The notes under the pieces were generated by a model. The model was not told the DNA's origin, made no database searches, and was given only the letters and a program-made list of their open reading frames with translations. DNA of 64,000 nt, from positions 1 to 64,000 of the forward strand of contig NZ_PSTT01000009.1 of the NCBI RefSeq assembly GCF_002931235.1, given 5' to 3'. Both the position numbers and the translations under genes were made by a program. Shown here in pieces: positions 57,094-64,000 of the stretch (the stretch's first letter is position 1; each line of letters opens with the position of its first letter). This DNA is from Subtercola sp. Z020 (GTDB lineage Bacteria > Actinomycetota > Actinomycetes > Actinomycetales > Microbacteriaceae).

Positions 57094-58032
57094 ATGACCC
57101 CATCCATCCCCCTCCCCGCCGCGATCGACGTGCGGGGCGTCACCCGGAGCTTCGGCTCCGTCCACGCCGTGCGCGGAGTCGACCTGACGGTTCGGCCCGG
57201 CGAGATCGTGGCCTTCCTCGGCCCGAACGGCGCGGGCAAGACCACCACGATCGACATGATCCTCGGCCTCACCACCCCGAGCGCCGGCACCATCAGCGTC
57301 TTCGGCCACAGCCCGCGCGGTGCCGTCGCGCGGGGCCTCGTCTCAGCCGTGCTGCAGAGCGGCGGGCTGCTGAAGGACATCACGGTGCGCGAGACGGTGG
57401 AGCTCACCGCGAGTCTCTTCGCCGAACGTCGCCCGGTCGACGAGGCGCTCGAACGGGCCGGTATCGGGCACCTCTCGAACCGGCGGGTGGGCCTCTGCTC
57501 GGGCGGGGAGCAGCAGCGGCTGCGTTTCGCGATGGCGCTGGTCAGCGATCCGGCGCTGCTCATTCTCGACGAGCCGACCACCGGTATGGATGTCGAAGCG
57601 CGCCGGTCGTTCTGGGGCGCCATCCGGGCCGACGCCGCTCGCGGACGAACGGTGATGTTCGCCACGCACTACCTCGACGAGGCCGACGAGTACGCCGACC
57701 GCATCGTGCTCATGAGCCAGGGGCAGATCGTCGCTGACGGCAGCACTGCGGAGATCAAGAACCTCGTGTCGGGCCGCATCGTGCAGCTGACGCTCCCGAA
57801 GGCCGACCTCGCGGCCCTCGCGTCGATCCCCGGTGTCGACTCTGTCGAGGCCGCAGGCGACCGGGTGACCATCCACACCCGCGATTCCGACGAGCTCGCT
57901 CGCCACCTGCTCACCTCGACCGAGGCGAAAGACCTGGAGATCATCGCCCAGAACCTCGAGAGCGTCTTTCTCGCCCTCACCGCCGACAGAGCGCCATCCG
58001 TCACCACACCCTCGCAAGGAGCACTCCGATGA
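57094..58032 (+). CDS. ABC-2 type exporter ATP-binding protein
   Basis: This 312-residue ATPase has Walker A GPNGAGKTTT (about 43-52), Q-loop VLQSGG, signature CSGGEQQRLRFAMA (about 135), Walker B LLILDEPTTGMD (about 153-164) and the H-switch FATHYLDEADEYADR. The C-terminal 90 residues form the regulatory part usual in drug-exporter (DrrA/NatA-like) ATPases. The TGA overlaps the permease ATG by 4 bases. It forms an operon with permease, histidine kinase and response regulator, a common self-regulating layout for resistance or envelope-stress exporters. Confidence 0.95.
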   Translation: MTPSIPLPAAIDVRGVTRSFGSVHAVRGVDLTVRPGEIVAFLGPNGAGKTTTIDMILGLTTPSAGTISVFGHSPRGAVARGLVSAVLQSGGLLKDITVRETVELTASLFAERRPVDEALERAGIGHLSNRRVGLCSGGEQQRLRFAMALVSDPALLILDEPTTGMDVEARRSFWGAIRADAARGRTVMFATHYLDEADEYADRIVLMSQGQIVADGSTAEIKNLVSGRIVQLTLPKADLAALASIPGVDSVEAAGDRVTIHTRDSDELARHLLTSTEAKDLEIIAQNLESVFLALTADRAPSVTTPSQGALR

Positions 58033-58826
58033 CCGCCATCACCCTCGACCGCCCGGCGCCGGCCCTCGGCGGGTTCACGCTCACCTACCTGCGACTCGAG
58101 CTGGTGCGCAAGATCCGCAACCCGCGTGCGCTGTTCTTCACCGTGGCCTTTCCCGTGCTGATGTTCTTCATCGTCGGCTACCAGATGCTCGACATCCCGC
58201 TCACCGGGACCCCGGTGGCGTCGGGGGGAGTGTCGGTGGCGGCCTACATCATGGTGTCGATGGCGATGTACGGCGCCATGATGTCGGCGACCCAGACGGG
58301 CGCCTCCGTCGCCGCGGAGCGGGCCCAGGGGTGGACGAGGCAGCTGCGGCTCACTCCGCTGAACCCGGTGGTCAACGTGGCGGTGAAGACCCTCGCCGGC
58401 ATGGCGTTCGGCCTGGTGGCGATCATCGCCACCTACGTCGCGGCGATGTTCTCGGGTGTCGAGCTGTCGGCGACCCAGTGGATCGTGTCTGGCCTGGCCG
58501 CGTGGCTGCTCGCCGGCGCGGTGTTCACCACACTGGGGCTGATGGTCGGCTACATGGTGCCCGGCGAGAACGTGGCGCAGATCACCAGCCTCGTCGTCGT
58601 GCTGCTGTCGTTTCTCGGTGGCCTGTTCTTCCCGCTGTCGAACATGCCCGACTTTCTGCAGACGATCGGCAGGCTGACCCCTGTCTACGGCATCGGCGAG
58701 CTGGCCCGGTCGCCGCTGACCGGTGAAGCCTTCGACCTCGGCGCCCTCGTCAATGCGGTCGTCTGGCTCGCGGTGTTCGTCGCGGGCACCGTGTTCTTCT
58801 TCCGCCGCGACACACGGCGGAGCTGA
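58029..58826 (+). CDS. ABC-2 type exporter permease
   Basis: This 265-residue membrane protein has six predicted helices. It begins with the cytoplasmic-face segment YLRLELVRKIRNPRALFFTVAFPVLMFFIVGY and ends with WLAVFVAGTVFFFRRDTRR. The LGGLFFPLSNMPDFLQTIGRLTPVYGIGELAR region before the last helix is the ABC-2 signature. It works with the preceding ATPase; the exported compound is unknown (peptide antibiotic, lipid or drug). It is followed 29 bases later by the histidine kinase. Confidence 0.95.
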   Translation: MTAITLDRPAPALGGFTLTYLRLELVRKIRNPRALFFTVAFPVLMFFIVGYQMLDIPLTGTPVASGGVSVAAYIMVSMAMYGAMMSATQTGASVAAERAQGWTRQLRLTPLNPVVNVAVKTLAGMAFGLVAIIATYVAAMFSGVELSATQWIVSGLAAWLLAGAVFTTLGLMVGYMVPGENVAQITSLVVVLLSFLGGLFFPLSNMPDFLQTIGRLTPVYGIGELARSPLTGEAFDLGALVNAVVWLAVFVAGTVFFFRRDTRRS

Positions 58827-58855
58827 GCGGGCCGGAACGCTCTAGGGTGAGCATC

Positions 58856-60022
58856 ATGAACGAGCAGGCCTCCTCCGCGCGGGCGTCGGTGTCGACGCCC
58901 GCCCCCGCGTCGACGCCCGCGGCCGCATCGAACCCTGCGCCGCGACCGGGCGCGGGGTTCGCCATGTCCGACCGCGGATGGTTCGTCGGCGCCGGCATGT
59001 CGCTGGCGTGGACGGTGCCGATCCTCTTCACGATCTGGGAGCAGCCCAGTGCGGCAGACCTCGTGCCCACCCTGCTCGTGATCGTCTTCGCGGTCGCGTT
59101 CCTGCTCACCGTGCCGGTCATGCGCCGGCTCCCACCCGGCCCGGTGCGCGTCGTGCCGGGCGCTGCCCTGTTCCTGCTGAGCCTCACGCTCATTCCGTGG
59201 CTCGGCGCCGATGTGCGCTGGCTGTGGACGTTCGTCGGCGTGGCCATCGCTGTCTCCCGCCTGCCGATCTGGGGGTTGTGGGGCGTGCTCCTCGCGCTCG
59301 CCGGCCTCACCTTCGCGGTCGGCATGGTCGACGGCGCCGACATCGGCCTGAGTGCGCTGAATGCGGCGGTCATCCTCTCTGTCTCGACGATGATGGCGAC
59401 GCTCACCGGCAACATCAACACCCTCGCCCGCCTCCGCGCCGCCCAGGGCCAGGTCGCCGAGCTCGCCGCCGAGCGCGAGCGCGCCCGGGTCGCGCGCGAC
59501 GTGCACGACATCCTCGGTCACTCGCTCACCGTCATCACGGTGAAGGCCGAGCTGGCGGGACGGCTGATGGATGCTGGCTCTCCCGCAGCGCGAGCCGAGA
59601 TCAGCCAGATCGAGCAGCTGGCGCGCGGTGCCCTGGCCGACGTGCGCGCCACGGTGCACGGCCTGCACGGTGTGAGCATCAGCGGCGAACTCGCCGCCGC
59701 GCGAGCCGCCCTGGAGAGCGTGGACGTGCGGCCCGACCTGCCCGGGTCGACGGAGCAGGTGCCCACCGAACGGCGCGAGCTCGCCGGCTGGGTCGTGCGT
59801 GAGGCGGTGACGAACGTGGTGCGGCACTCCGGCGCCCGTACCTGCCGGGTGCGGCTGGATGCCCGGGGCGTCGAGGTCGTCGACGACGGTTGCGGGCCCT
59901 CTGCCGATGCTCCGTCGGGGTCGGGGCTCACGGGGCTCCGTGAGCGCGTCGAGACCGCCGGCGCGCGCCTCACGGTGGGGCGCAGCGATCTCGGTGGATT
60001 CCGGGTGAGGGTGACCTGGTGA
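58856..60022 (+). CDS. NarL/DesK-type sensor histidine kinase
   Basis: This 388-residue kinase has an Ala/Pro-rich head, five or six transmembrane helices (about 41-185) with very short loops, a coiled-coil, the HisKA_3 phosphoacceptor box ARDVHDILGHSLTVI (His217), an N-box EAVTNVVRHSGA (about 312) and G-box SGSGLTGLRERVE. The membrane-embedded sensor without an extracellular domain is the DesK type, which senses lipid state or the transporter itself. AGGG lies 8 bases before the ATG at 58856. Its end overlaps the regulator start by 4 bases. Confidence 0.94.
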   Translation: MNEQASSARASVSTPAPASTPAAASNPAPRPGAGFAMSDRGWFVGAGMSLAWTVPILFTIWEQPSAADLVPTLLVIVFAVAFLLTVPVMRRLPPGPVRVVPGAALFLLSLTLIPWLGADVRWLWTFVGVAIAVSRLPIWGLWGVLLALAGLTFAVGMVDGADIGLSALNAAVILSVSTMMATLTGNINTLARLRAAQGQVAELAAERERARVARDVHDILGHSLTVITVKAELAGRLMDAGSPAARAEISQIEQLARGALADVRATVHGLHGVSISGELAAARAALESVDVRPDLPGSTEQVPTERRELAGWVVREAVTNVVRHSGARTCRVRLDARGVEVVDDGCGPSADAPSGSGLTGLRERVETAGARLTVGRSDLGGFRVRVTW

Positions 60023-60624
60023 TCCGGCTTCTCATCGCCGACGACCAGGCGCTGGTGCGCGGGGCTCTCGCCGCCCTGCTCGGCCTCGAAGACGACATCG
60101 AGGTCGTCGCCCAGGTCGGTCGCGGCGACGAGGTCGTCGAGGCGGCGCGGGAGACGGGCGCCACCGTCGCCCTGCTCGACATCGAGATGCCCGGCATCGA
60201 CGGCATCGCCGCCGCGGCCCGGCTGCGCTCCGACGTGCCCGGCTGCCGGGCGCTGATCGTCACGACCTTCGGCCGGCCCGGATACCTCGTGCGGGCCATG
60301 CAGGCCGGTGCGTCGGGGTTCGTCGTGAAGGACACCCCCGCCGCCGAACTGGCGGATGCTGTACGGCGCGTGTCGATGGGGCTGCGGGTGGTCGATCCCC
60401 AGCTCGCCGCGGAGTCACTCGCCCAGGGCGACTCCCCGCTGACGGAACGCGAGACCGACGTGCTCGCGGCGGCGCGCCGGGGTGGAACGATCGCCGACGT
60501 CGCCCGCATGGTGCACCTCTCGAAGGGCACGGTGCGCAACCATCTCTCGAGCGCCATCGGCAAGACCGGCGGCCAGAACCGCGCCGACGCCGTGCGGGTC
60601 GCGGTCGAGCGCGGCTGGCTCTGA
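60019..60624 (+). CDS. NarL/DesR-type response regulator
   Basis: This 201-residue protein has a receiver domain (1-120, LLIADDQALVRGAL, phosphoacceptor Asp54 in LLDIEMPG, Thr-Thr switch VTTFGR, Lys in FVVKD) and a LuxR-type helix-turn-helix (about 137-195, LTERETDVLAAARRGGTIADVA, HLSKGTVRNHLSS). The GTG start overlaps the kinase stop. It probably activates the ABC-2 operon through the dyads at 57022-57050. Confidence 0.95.
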   Translation: MIRLLIADDQALVRGALAALLGLEDDIEVVAQVGRGDEVVEAARETGATVALLDIEMPGIDGIAAAARLRSDVPGCRALIVTTFGRPGYLVRAMQAGASGFVVKDTPAAELADAVRRVSMGLRVVDPQLAAESLAQGDSPLTERETDVLAAARRGGTIADVARMVHLSKGTVRNHLSSAIGKTGGQNRADAVRVAVERGWL

Positions 60625-60683
60625 GCGGCCCCACGCCCCCACCCGCCCGCCTCCACCCGTCTTCGCCGGCGGCGCCTCATCCC

Positions 60684-61319
60684 CTAGGCGGGGTCGGGGG
60701 TGGCGCCGTACATCTGCAGGCGCACGTCGCGGGCGCCACTCATGTGGCCCTCCGCGAGGCGCTGCGCGAGGTCGCCGTCGCGGTTCTCGATCGCCGCCAG
60801 CAGCTCCAGGTGTTCCACGAGCACCCGCTCCCAGCGCTCTCCGTGCGTCAGGGTCGACGTGGGGTAGCGGATCAGGTGGGTGTTCAGCCGCATCAACAGG
60901 TCGAGCAGCGTGGGGCTGTGGCTGGCGATCCAGATCGCCTCGTGGAAGACCCGGTTGAGTTCGGCGCGCTCGGAGCCTGTGGTTCCCGAGTACGCGGTCA
61001 TCGCCTCGTGCGCTCGCCGGAGGTTCACCAGGTCGAGGTCGGTGCGGCGGAGCGCTGCCGATCGTGCGGCAGCGCCTTCGAGCGTGATCCTGACGTCGTA
61101 GATGTCGAGGATCTCCTCCGGCGTCGACACGCGCACCTGAACGCCCCGGGTGGTGCGTTCGATGAGACGTTCGTCACTCAACCGTTGCAGCGCCTCGCGG
61201 ATCGGCGTTCTGCTCTTGCCGTACTTGGCGGCCAGGGCCGTCTCACCGAGGGGCTCGCCGGGGCGGTAGACGCCGGCGATGATGTCGGATCGGATCAGTT
61301 CGTACAGGCTGGTGCCCAT
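60684..61319 (-). CDS. GntR family regulator, FCD subfamily, of the TcuA-like operon
   Basis: This 211-residue protein has a winged helix at about 5-70 (LYELIRSDIIAGVYRPGEPLGE, LAAKYGKSRTPIREALQRL) and an FCD effector domain (about 80-200) with the metal-site region ELNRVFHEAIWIASHS. It is last on the minus strand after the HIBADH-like, lactonase and TcuA-like genes, 90 bases past the latter, with a hairpin between. It probably senses a carboxylic acid handled by those enzymes. The ATG at 61319 has GAGAGG 4-9 bases upstream; codons further upstream are low-complexity. Confidence 0.9.
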   Translation of the reverse strand: MGTSLYELIRSDIIAGVYRPGEPLGETALAAKYGKSRTPIREALQRLSDERLIERTTRGVQVRVSTPEEILDIYDVRITLEGAAARSAALRRTDLDLVNLRRAHEAMTAYSGTTGSERAELNRVFHEAIWIASHSPTLLDLLMRLNTHLIRYPTSTLTHGERWERVLVEHLELLAAIENRDGDLAQRLAEGHMSGARDVRLQMYGATPDPA

Positions 61320-61334
61320 CGGTCCTCTCCCTGT

Positions 61335-61368
61335 GCGGGTGTGCGTCGGCCCTGCCGCGCACACCCGC
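61335..61368 (-). terminator. Perfect hairpin between tcuA-like and gntR genes
   Basis: An 11-bp perfect stem (GCGGGTGTGCG / CGCACACCCGC) with a 12-base loop lies 42 bases past the TcuA-like stop and 16 before the gntR start. It may end or reduce read-through into the regulator gene, or serve as an operator. Each arm contains the octamer GGGTGTGC. Confidence 0.6.
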
Positions 61369-61409
61369 CCAATCTACTGGTTCCCCACCGGCCTCGGCCG
61401 AAGGGCCGG

Positions 61410-62882
61410 TCAGGCGATCTGCCCGGCCCGTCGGCCGAAGACCATGCCTGCTGCGAGACCGGAGCCACCGGGATAGTTGCCGCTGAAGAGCCCGCCGAGC
61501 ATCTCCCCGCAGACGAGGAGTCCTGGCATGATGTCGCCGTTCGTGTCGATGACCTGCCCGTCGGTGGTCGCCTTGAGCCCACCGAAGGTGAAGGTGATGC
61601 CGCAGGTGACCGGGTAGGCGTAGAACGGCCCGGTCTCCAGGGGCGACGCCCAGTTGCTCTTCGGGGGGTCGACGTGTGCCGCACGACCGTCTTTAACGGT
61701 CGGGTCGAAGGGCAGCGAGCGGTCGATGGAGTCGTTGAACTCGGTGATCGTCGTCGCGAGCCGAACCGGATCGACATGGATGCTCGCCGCCAGCTCCTCG
61801 ATGCTGTCGGCGACGTGCACACCGATGCCCGGCATGTCGTACTCCTCGGTGCGGAGCATGGGCCGAAGGGTGGCGTCGAAGATCTGGTAGGCGATCGAGC
61901 CGGGCTGCTGCAAGATCACCTTGCCGTACTTGGCGTAGGTGTAGTTGCGGAAGTCGGCGCCTTCATCGAGGAACCGGCGGCCCTCGTTGTTGACGATGAT
62001 GCCCAGAGGGTAGCTCTGCCGCGTGAGACGGTTGGTGAGCACGCGGTTGCTCTCGTTCTCTTCGCACTCCGCATCCCACTGCACGCTGTGCGCGCTGCCC
62101 CAGTCGCCGCCCCTGGCGGCCCCGACGTCGAGGGCGGCCTGCAGCACGGCCCCGGTGTTGTAGGGCGTACCGCGAACGATCGCGTTCTCCCAGCCGTCGC
62201 CGAGGTACTGCTTTCGCCACTCGGGGTTCGACTCGAATCCGCCGGCGGCGAGAACCACCGACTCGGCGCGGAGCTCCTCGGTGCCATCCGCCGTCTCGGC
62301 GGTGACGCCGACGACCCGGCCGCCCTCCGTGACCAGCCCGGTGACGGAGACGCCGTAGCGCACCGTGGTGCCGAGCCGTTCAGCGACCGCCGTGTGGTCG
62401 CGGATGAGCCCTTCGCCGCCGTCGACGTTGCCGACGTGCAGCCCGCCCCAGAACAGGTACGACCCGTCGGCCCGCTCATAGGCCTGGCGTTCGTACATCA
62501 GCCGGTACCGAACGCCGAGGGACTGCAGCCACCGCACGGCGGCCTGGCTCTCGTGCACGAGTACGTCGGTGAGGGCGGGGTCGTTCCGGCCCTGGGTGAC
62601 CTTCGCGAGGTCGGCGGCGTACTCTTCGGGCGAGTACGGCGGCACCACGGTGCGGGCCTGGCGTTCGTCGGGCTCGACGAAGTCGCGCACGTCGTCGAGC
62701 CCGTTGTGGTTGATGCGGGTCGCACCCGCCGTGTAGAAGCTGTTGCCGCCGGCCATGTCGGGCAGGCCCTTCTCGAGCAGCAGCACCCGCCGGCCGCGGG
62801 TCGCGGCCGCATGGGCGGCACTGAATCCGGCGTTGCCGCCGCCGACGACGATGACGTCGTATTCGTCAGAGGTGTTCTGCAT
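61410..62882 (-). CDS. TcuA-like FAD-dependent dehydrogenase (fumarate reductase/succinate dehydrogenase flavoprotein fold)
   Basis: This 490-residue flavoprotein has an N-terminal dinucleotide fold YDVIVVGGGNAGFSAAHAAATRGRRVLLLEKG (about 8-39, shown in part), GGNSFYTAGATR, RFLDEGADFRNYTYAKYG and a C-terminal FAD site LLVCGEMLGGLFSGNYPGGSGLAAGMVFGRRAG. The order and wording fit tricarballylate dehydrogenase (TcuA), which oxidises tricarballylate to cis-aconitate. There is no tcuB or tcuC beside it; instead it overlaps the lactonase gene by 17 bases, so the true substrate may differ. Cytoplasmic, FAD covalency cannot be judged. Confidence 0.88.
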   Translation of the reverse strand: MQNTSDEYDVIVVGGGNAGFSAAHAAATRGRRVLLLEKGLPDMAGGNSFYTAGATRINHNGLDDVRDFVEPDERQARTVVPPYSPEEYAADLAKVTQGRNDPALTDVLVHESQAAVRWLQSLGVRYRLMYERQAYERADGSYLFWGGLHVGNVDGGEGLIRDHTAVAERLGTTVRYGVSVTGLVTEGGRVVGVTAETADGTEELRAESVVLAAGGFESNPEWRKQYLGDGWENAIVRGTPYNTGAVLQAALDVGAARGGDWGSAHSVQWDAECEENESNRVLTNRLTRQSYPLGIIVNNEGRRFLDEGADFRNYTYAKYGKVILQQPGSIAYQIFDATLRPMLRTEEYDMPGIGVHVADSIEELAASIHVDPVRLATTITEFNDSIDRSLPFDPTVKDGRAAHVDPPKSNWASPLETGPFYAYPVTCGITFTFGGLKATTDGQVIDTNGDIMPGLLVCGEMLGGLFSGNYPGGSGLAAGMVFGRRAGQIA

Positions 62883-63732
62883 GGGGGAGGTCCTTCCTGG
62901 GGACGGGAGAGAGCTCGGTCCGGGTGAGGACGGAGTCGGGGGAGAGGGAGAAGATAAGGTCGTCCGTGCCCGGTACGGCAGGGTGGCGATCGGCGACCCG
63001 AGGATCGTGCCCGGGCACGATGACACCGTCTGCGCCGGCGAGCTCGACGAGTGTGTCGAAGGCGGCGTGCATCGCCGGCAGGGTGTGCACGATCGAGTAG
63101 GGCCGGTCGGTTTCGATGTTCTCGTAGAAGTGGCTGGCGTCTGCGGCGAGCACGACCACGCCGGCGGGAGTGTCGGCGCTGACGACCTGAAGCCCCGGGG
63201 TGTGGCCGCCGACCCGGCGCACACGCACGCCATCACCGACCGTGAAGTCACCGTCGTGCAGCACCAGCCGCCCCTCGGTGAGCAGCCCGGCGAGAGTGTC
63301 GAGGTCGTCGGGTTCGATCAGGTGGGGATTGGTGCCCCTGAGGGCGGCGGGGCTCATCCAGAAGTCGTACTCGCTCTGCTGCAGGTGCACCTGGGCGTTC
63401 GGAAAGTCGGTGACGGTTCCCGAGTGGTCGTAGTGCAGGTGCGAGAGCACGATGTGCTGCACCTCGTCGCGGTTGCGGCCGAGGCGCTCGACCAACTCGG
63501 CGGGCGAAGCGTGGTAGCTCCTCGCGCCGCGCTTCTCGGCGGTCGCGCGCGAGAAGCCGGTGTCGAACAGAACGACGTCGCCAGGCCGCCCGATCGCCCA
63601 CACGAAGTAGTCGATCGGGTAGTTCTCGTGGCAGGCGGCGTCATGGCCGTAGAAGTGTTCTCCGCGCTCCGACTGGGTGCGGCTGGCGTAACGCAAAGCG
63701 AAGACCCCCTGCGCCGGGTGCGGCATGCTCAC
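62866..63732 (-). CDS. Metallo-beta-lactamase-fold hydrolase, N-acyl-homoserine-lactonase-like
   Basis: This 288-residue protein has the binuclear metal site of the fold: LSHLHYDHSG (HxHxDH), GGHTPG (third His), LAADASHF (bridging Asp) and VPGHDPR (last His). The AHL-lactonase layout is supported by YPIDYFVWAIG before the first strand and VHLQQSEYDFW. In AHL lactonases these enzymes open gamma-lactone rings. Embedded with a carboxylic-acid flavoprotein and a 3-hydroxyacid dehydrogenase, this one more likely opens a metabolic lactone; quorum quenching is possible. The GTG at 63732 overlaps the upstream gene's stop (GTGA). Confidence 0.88.
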   Translation of the reverse strand: MSMPHPAQGVFALRYASRTQSERGEHFYGHDAACHENYPIDYFVWAIGRPGDVVLFDTGFSRATAEKRGARSYHASPAELVERLGRNRDEVQHIVLSHLHYDHSGTVTDFPNAQVHLQQSEYDFWMSPAALRGTNPHLIEPDDLDTLAGLLTEGRLVLHDGDFTVGDGVRVRRVGGHTPGLQVVSADTPAGVVVLAADASHFYENIETDRPYSIVHTLPAMHAAFDTLVELAGADGVIVPGHDPRVADRHPAVPGTDDLIFSLSPDSVLTRTELSPVPRKDLPHAEHL

Positions 63733-64000
63733 TGCGGCTGCTCCGATGCGAAGTGCAACTCCCGCCCGGTCCAGTGCTCCCAGAGGGTGACGAGTGCGGA
63801 GTAGTCCTTGCGGGCGAGGCCGCTGCTCATCGCGATCTCGTAGACCGAGTGGGCGCCCTGCAGGGCGAAGAGCGGCACGCGGTGCTGCTGGGCGAGGCTC
63901 AGCGCGAGGGTCGAGTCCTTCCGGGCCGCGTCCAGCGGCATGCCGCCCTCGTAATCTCCGCGGGCGACCCGCTCGGTGAGCCGGTGGGTGAGGGGGCGCA
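63729..64000 (-). CDS. 3-hydroxyisobutyrate-dehydrogenase-like oxidoreductase, 5' part cut by window edge
   Basis: Only the last 90 residues are visible; the gene begins beyond the right edge. RVARGDYEGGMPLDAARKDSTLALSLAQQHRVPLFALQGAH (shown for orientation in two parts: YEGGMPLDAARKDS and LALSLAQQHRVPLF) contains the conserved KD of the C-terminal helical domain of beta-hydroxyacid dehydrogenases, followed by GLARKDYSALVTLWEHW. Members oxidise 3-hydroxyisobutyrate, tartronate semialdehyde-type or similar acids with NAD(P). It is the upstream gene of the operon with the lactonase, the TcuA-like enzyme and probably the GntR gene. Confidence 0.8.
   Translation of the reverse strand, partial: RPLTHRLTERVARGDYEGGMPLDAARKDSTLALSLAQQHRVPLFALQGAHSVYEIAMSSGLARKDYSALVTLWEHWTGRELHFASEQPQ

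Noticed and set aside
45996-61349. A 14-base string CGGGTGTGCGTCGG shared by 45996-46009 and 61336-61349
   Set aside because: In 64 kb of strongly GC-biased DNA, chance matches of this length are expected; the flanks do not match.

Overview
The window is very GC-rich, densely packed DNA of an actinobacterium, most probably a member of the Microbacteriaceae. That placement is an inference from base composition, heavy GTG start use, several apparently leaderless starts, and gene content such as single-chain glycyl-tRNA synthetase, the Asp23/AmaP locus and an excalibur lipoprotein. I see no insertion sequence, prophage, CRISPR array or rRNA. The only structural RNA is one tRNA-Gly(TCC). No gene-free stretch exceeds 300 bases.

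Layout. 1-13.4 kb is a housekeeping and accessory mix: glyS, an Lrp regulator divergent from a DUF2000 gene, an MFS exporter with its MarR repressor, a quinone-oxidoreductase-like enzyme, a MocR regulator divergent from a 47-residue membrane protein and a PhzF-like protein, a secreted esterase-fold protein without its nucleophile, an M18 aminopeptidase and an excalibur lipoprotein. 13.4-17.6 kb is an envelope-stress locus: CsbD, AmaP-like, DUF6286, Asp23-like, DUF2273 and Asp23 on the minus strand, facing an ECF sigma factor and two Asp23-like partners on the plus strand. 17.5-25.5 kb holds AraC and OhrR-like regulators, a GT-C-type membrane glycosyltransferase candidate, a DksA/TraR zinc-finger protein, a HAD phosphatase, a HipBA toxin-antitoxin pair with a perfect operator, an Old Yellow Enzyme and the tRNA.

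25.6-43.3 kb is a large catabolic region: permease, alcohol dehydrogenase and aldehyde dehydrogenase with a divergent LysR; then a HisD-like dehydrogenase, two MFS carriers, two enolase-superfamily enzymes, an RraA-like protein, two GntR/FCD regulators and a sugar ABC importer lacking its ATPase. Two near-identical TTTGGTCCAACCAA-type operators lie 4.2 kb apart and suggest one regulon for (sugar) acid uptake and dehydration.

43.3-50.6 kb has an SDR enzyme, a 5'-deleted alpha/beta-hydrolase pseudogene, a LysR gene, the pair mesX-mesD (oxygen-linked, folate-independent methionine synthase type), a GntP-type permease followed by a remnant LysR C-terminus, and a DUF1349 protein. 50.6-54.1 kb is a signalling module: an RsbQ-like alpha/beta hydrolase translationally coupled to a PAS-GAF-GGDEF diguanylate cyclase, divergent from a stand-alone EAL phosphodiesterase. 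54.1-64 kb has a large FAD/Fe-S dehydrogenase, an ABC-2 exporter with a NarL-type two-component system, and a minus-strand operon of a 3-hydroxyisobutyrate-dehydrogenase-like enzyme (cut by the right edge), a metallo-beta-lactamase-fold lactonase, a TcuA-like flavoprotein and a GntR regulator.

The most promising parts for a second look are the RsbQ/PAS-GGDEF/EAL module, the mesXD pair, the shared GntR-type operators, the Asp23 super-locus, the nucleophile-less esterase-fold protein and the set of leaderless starts.
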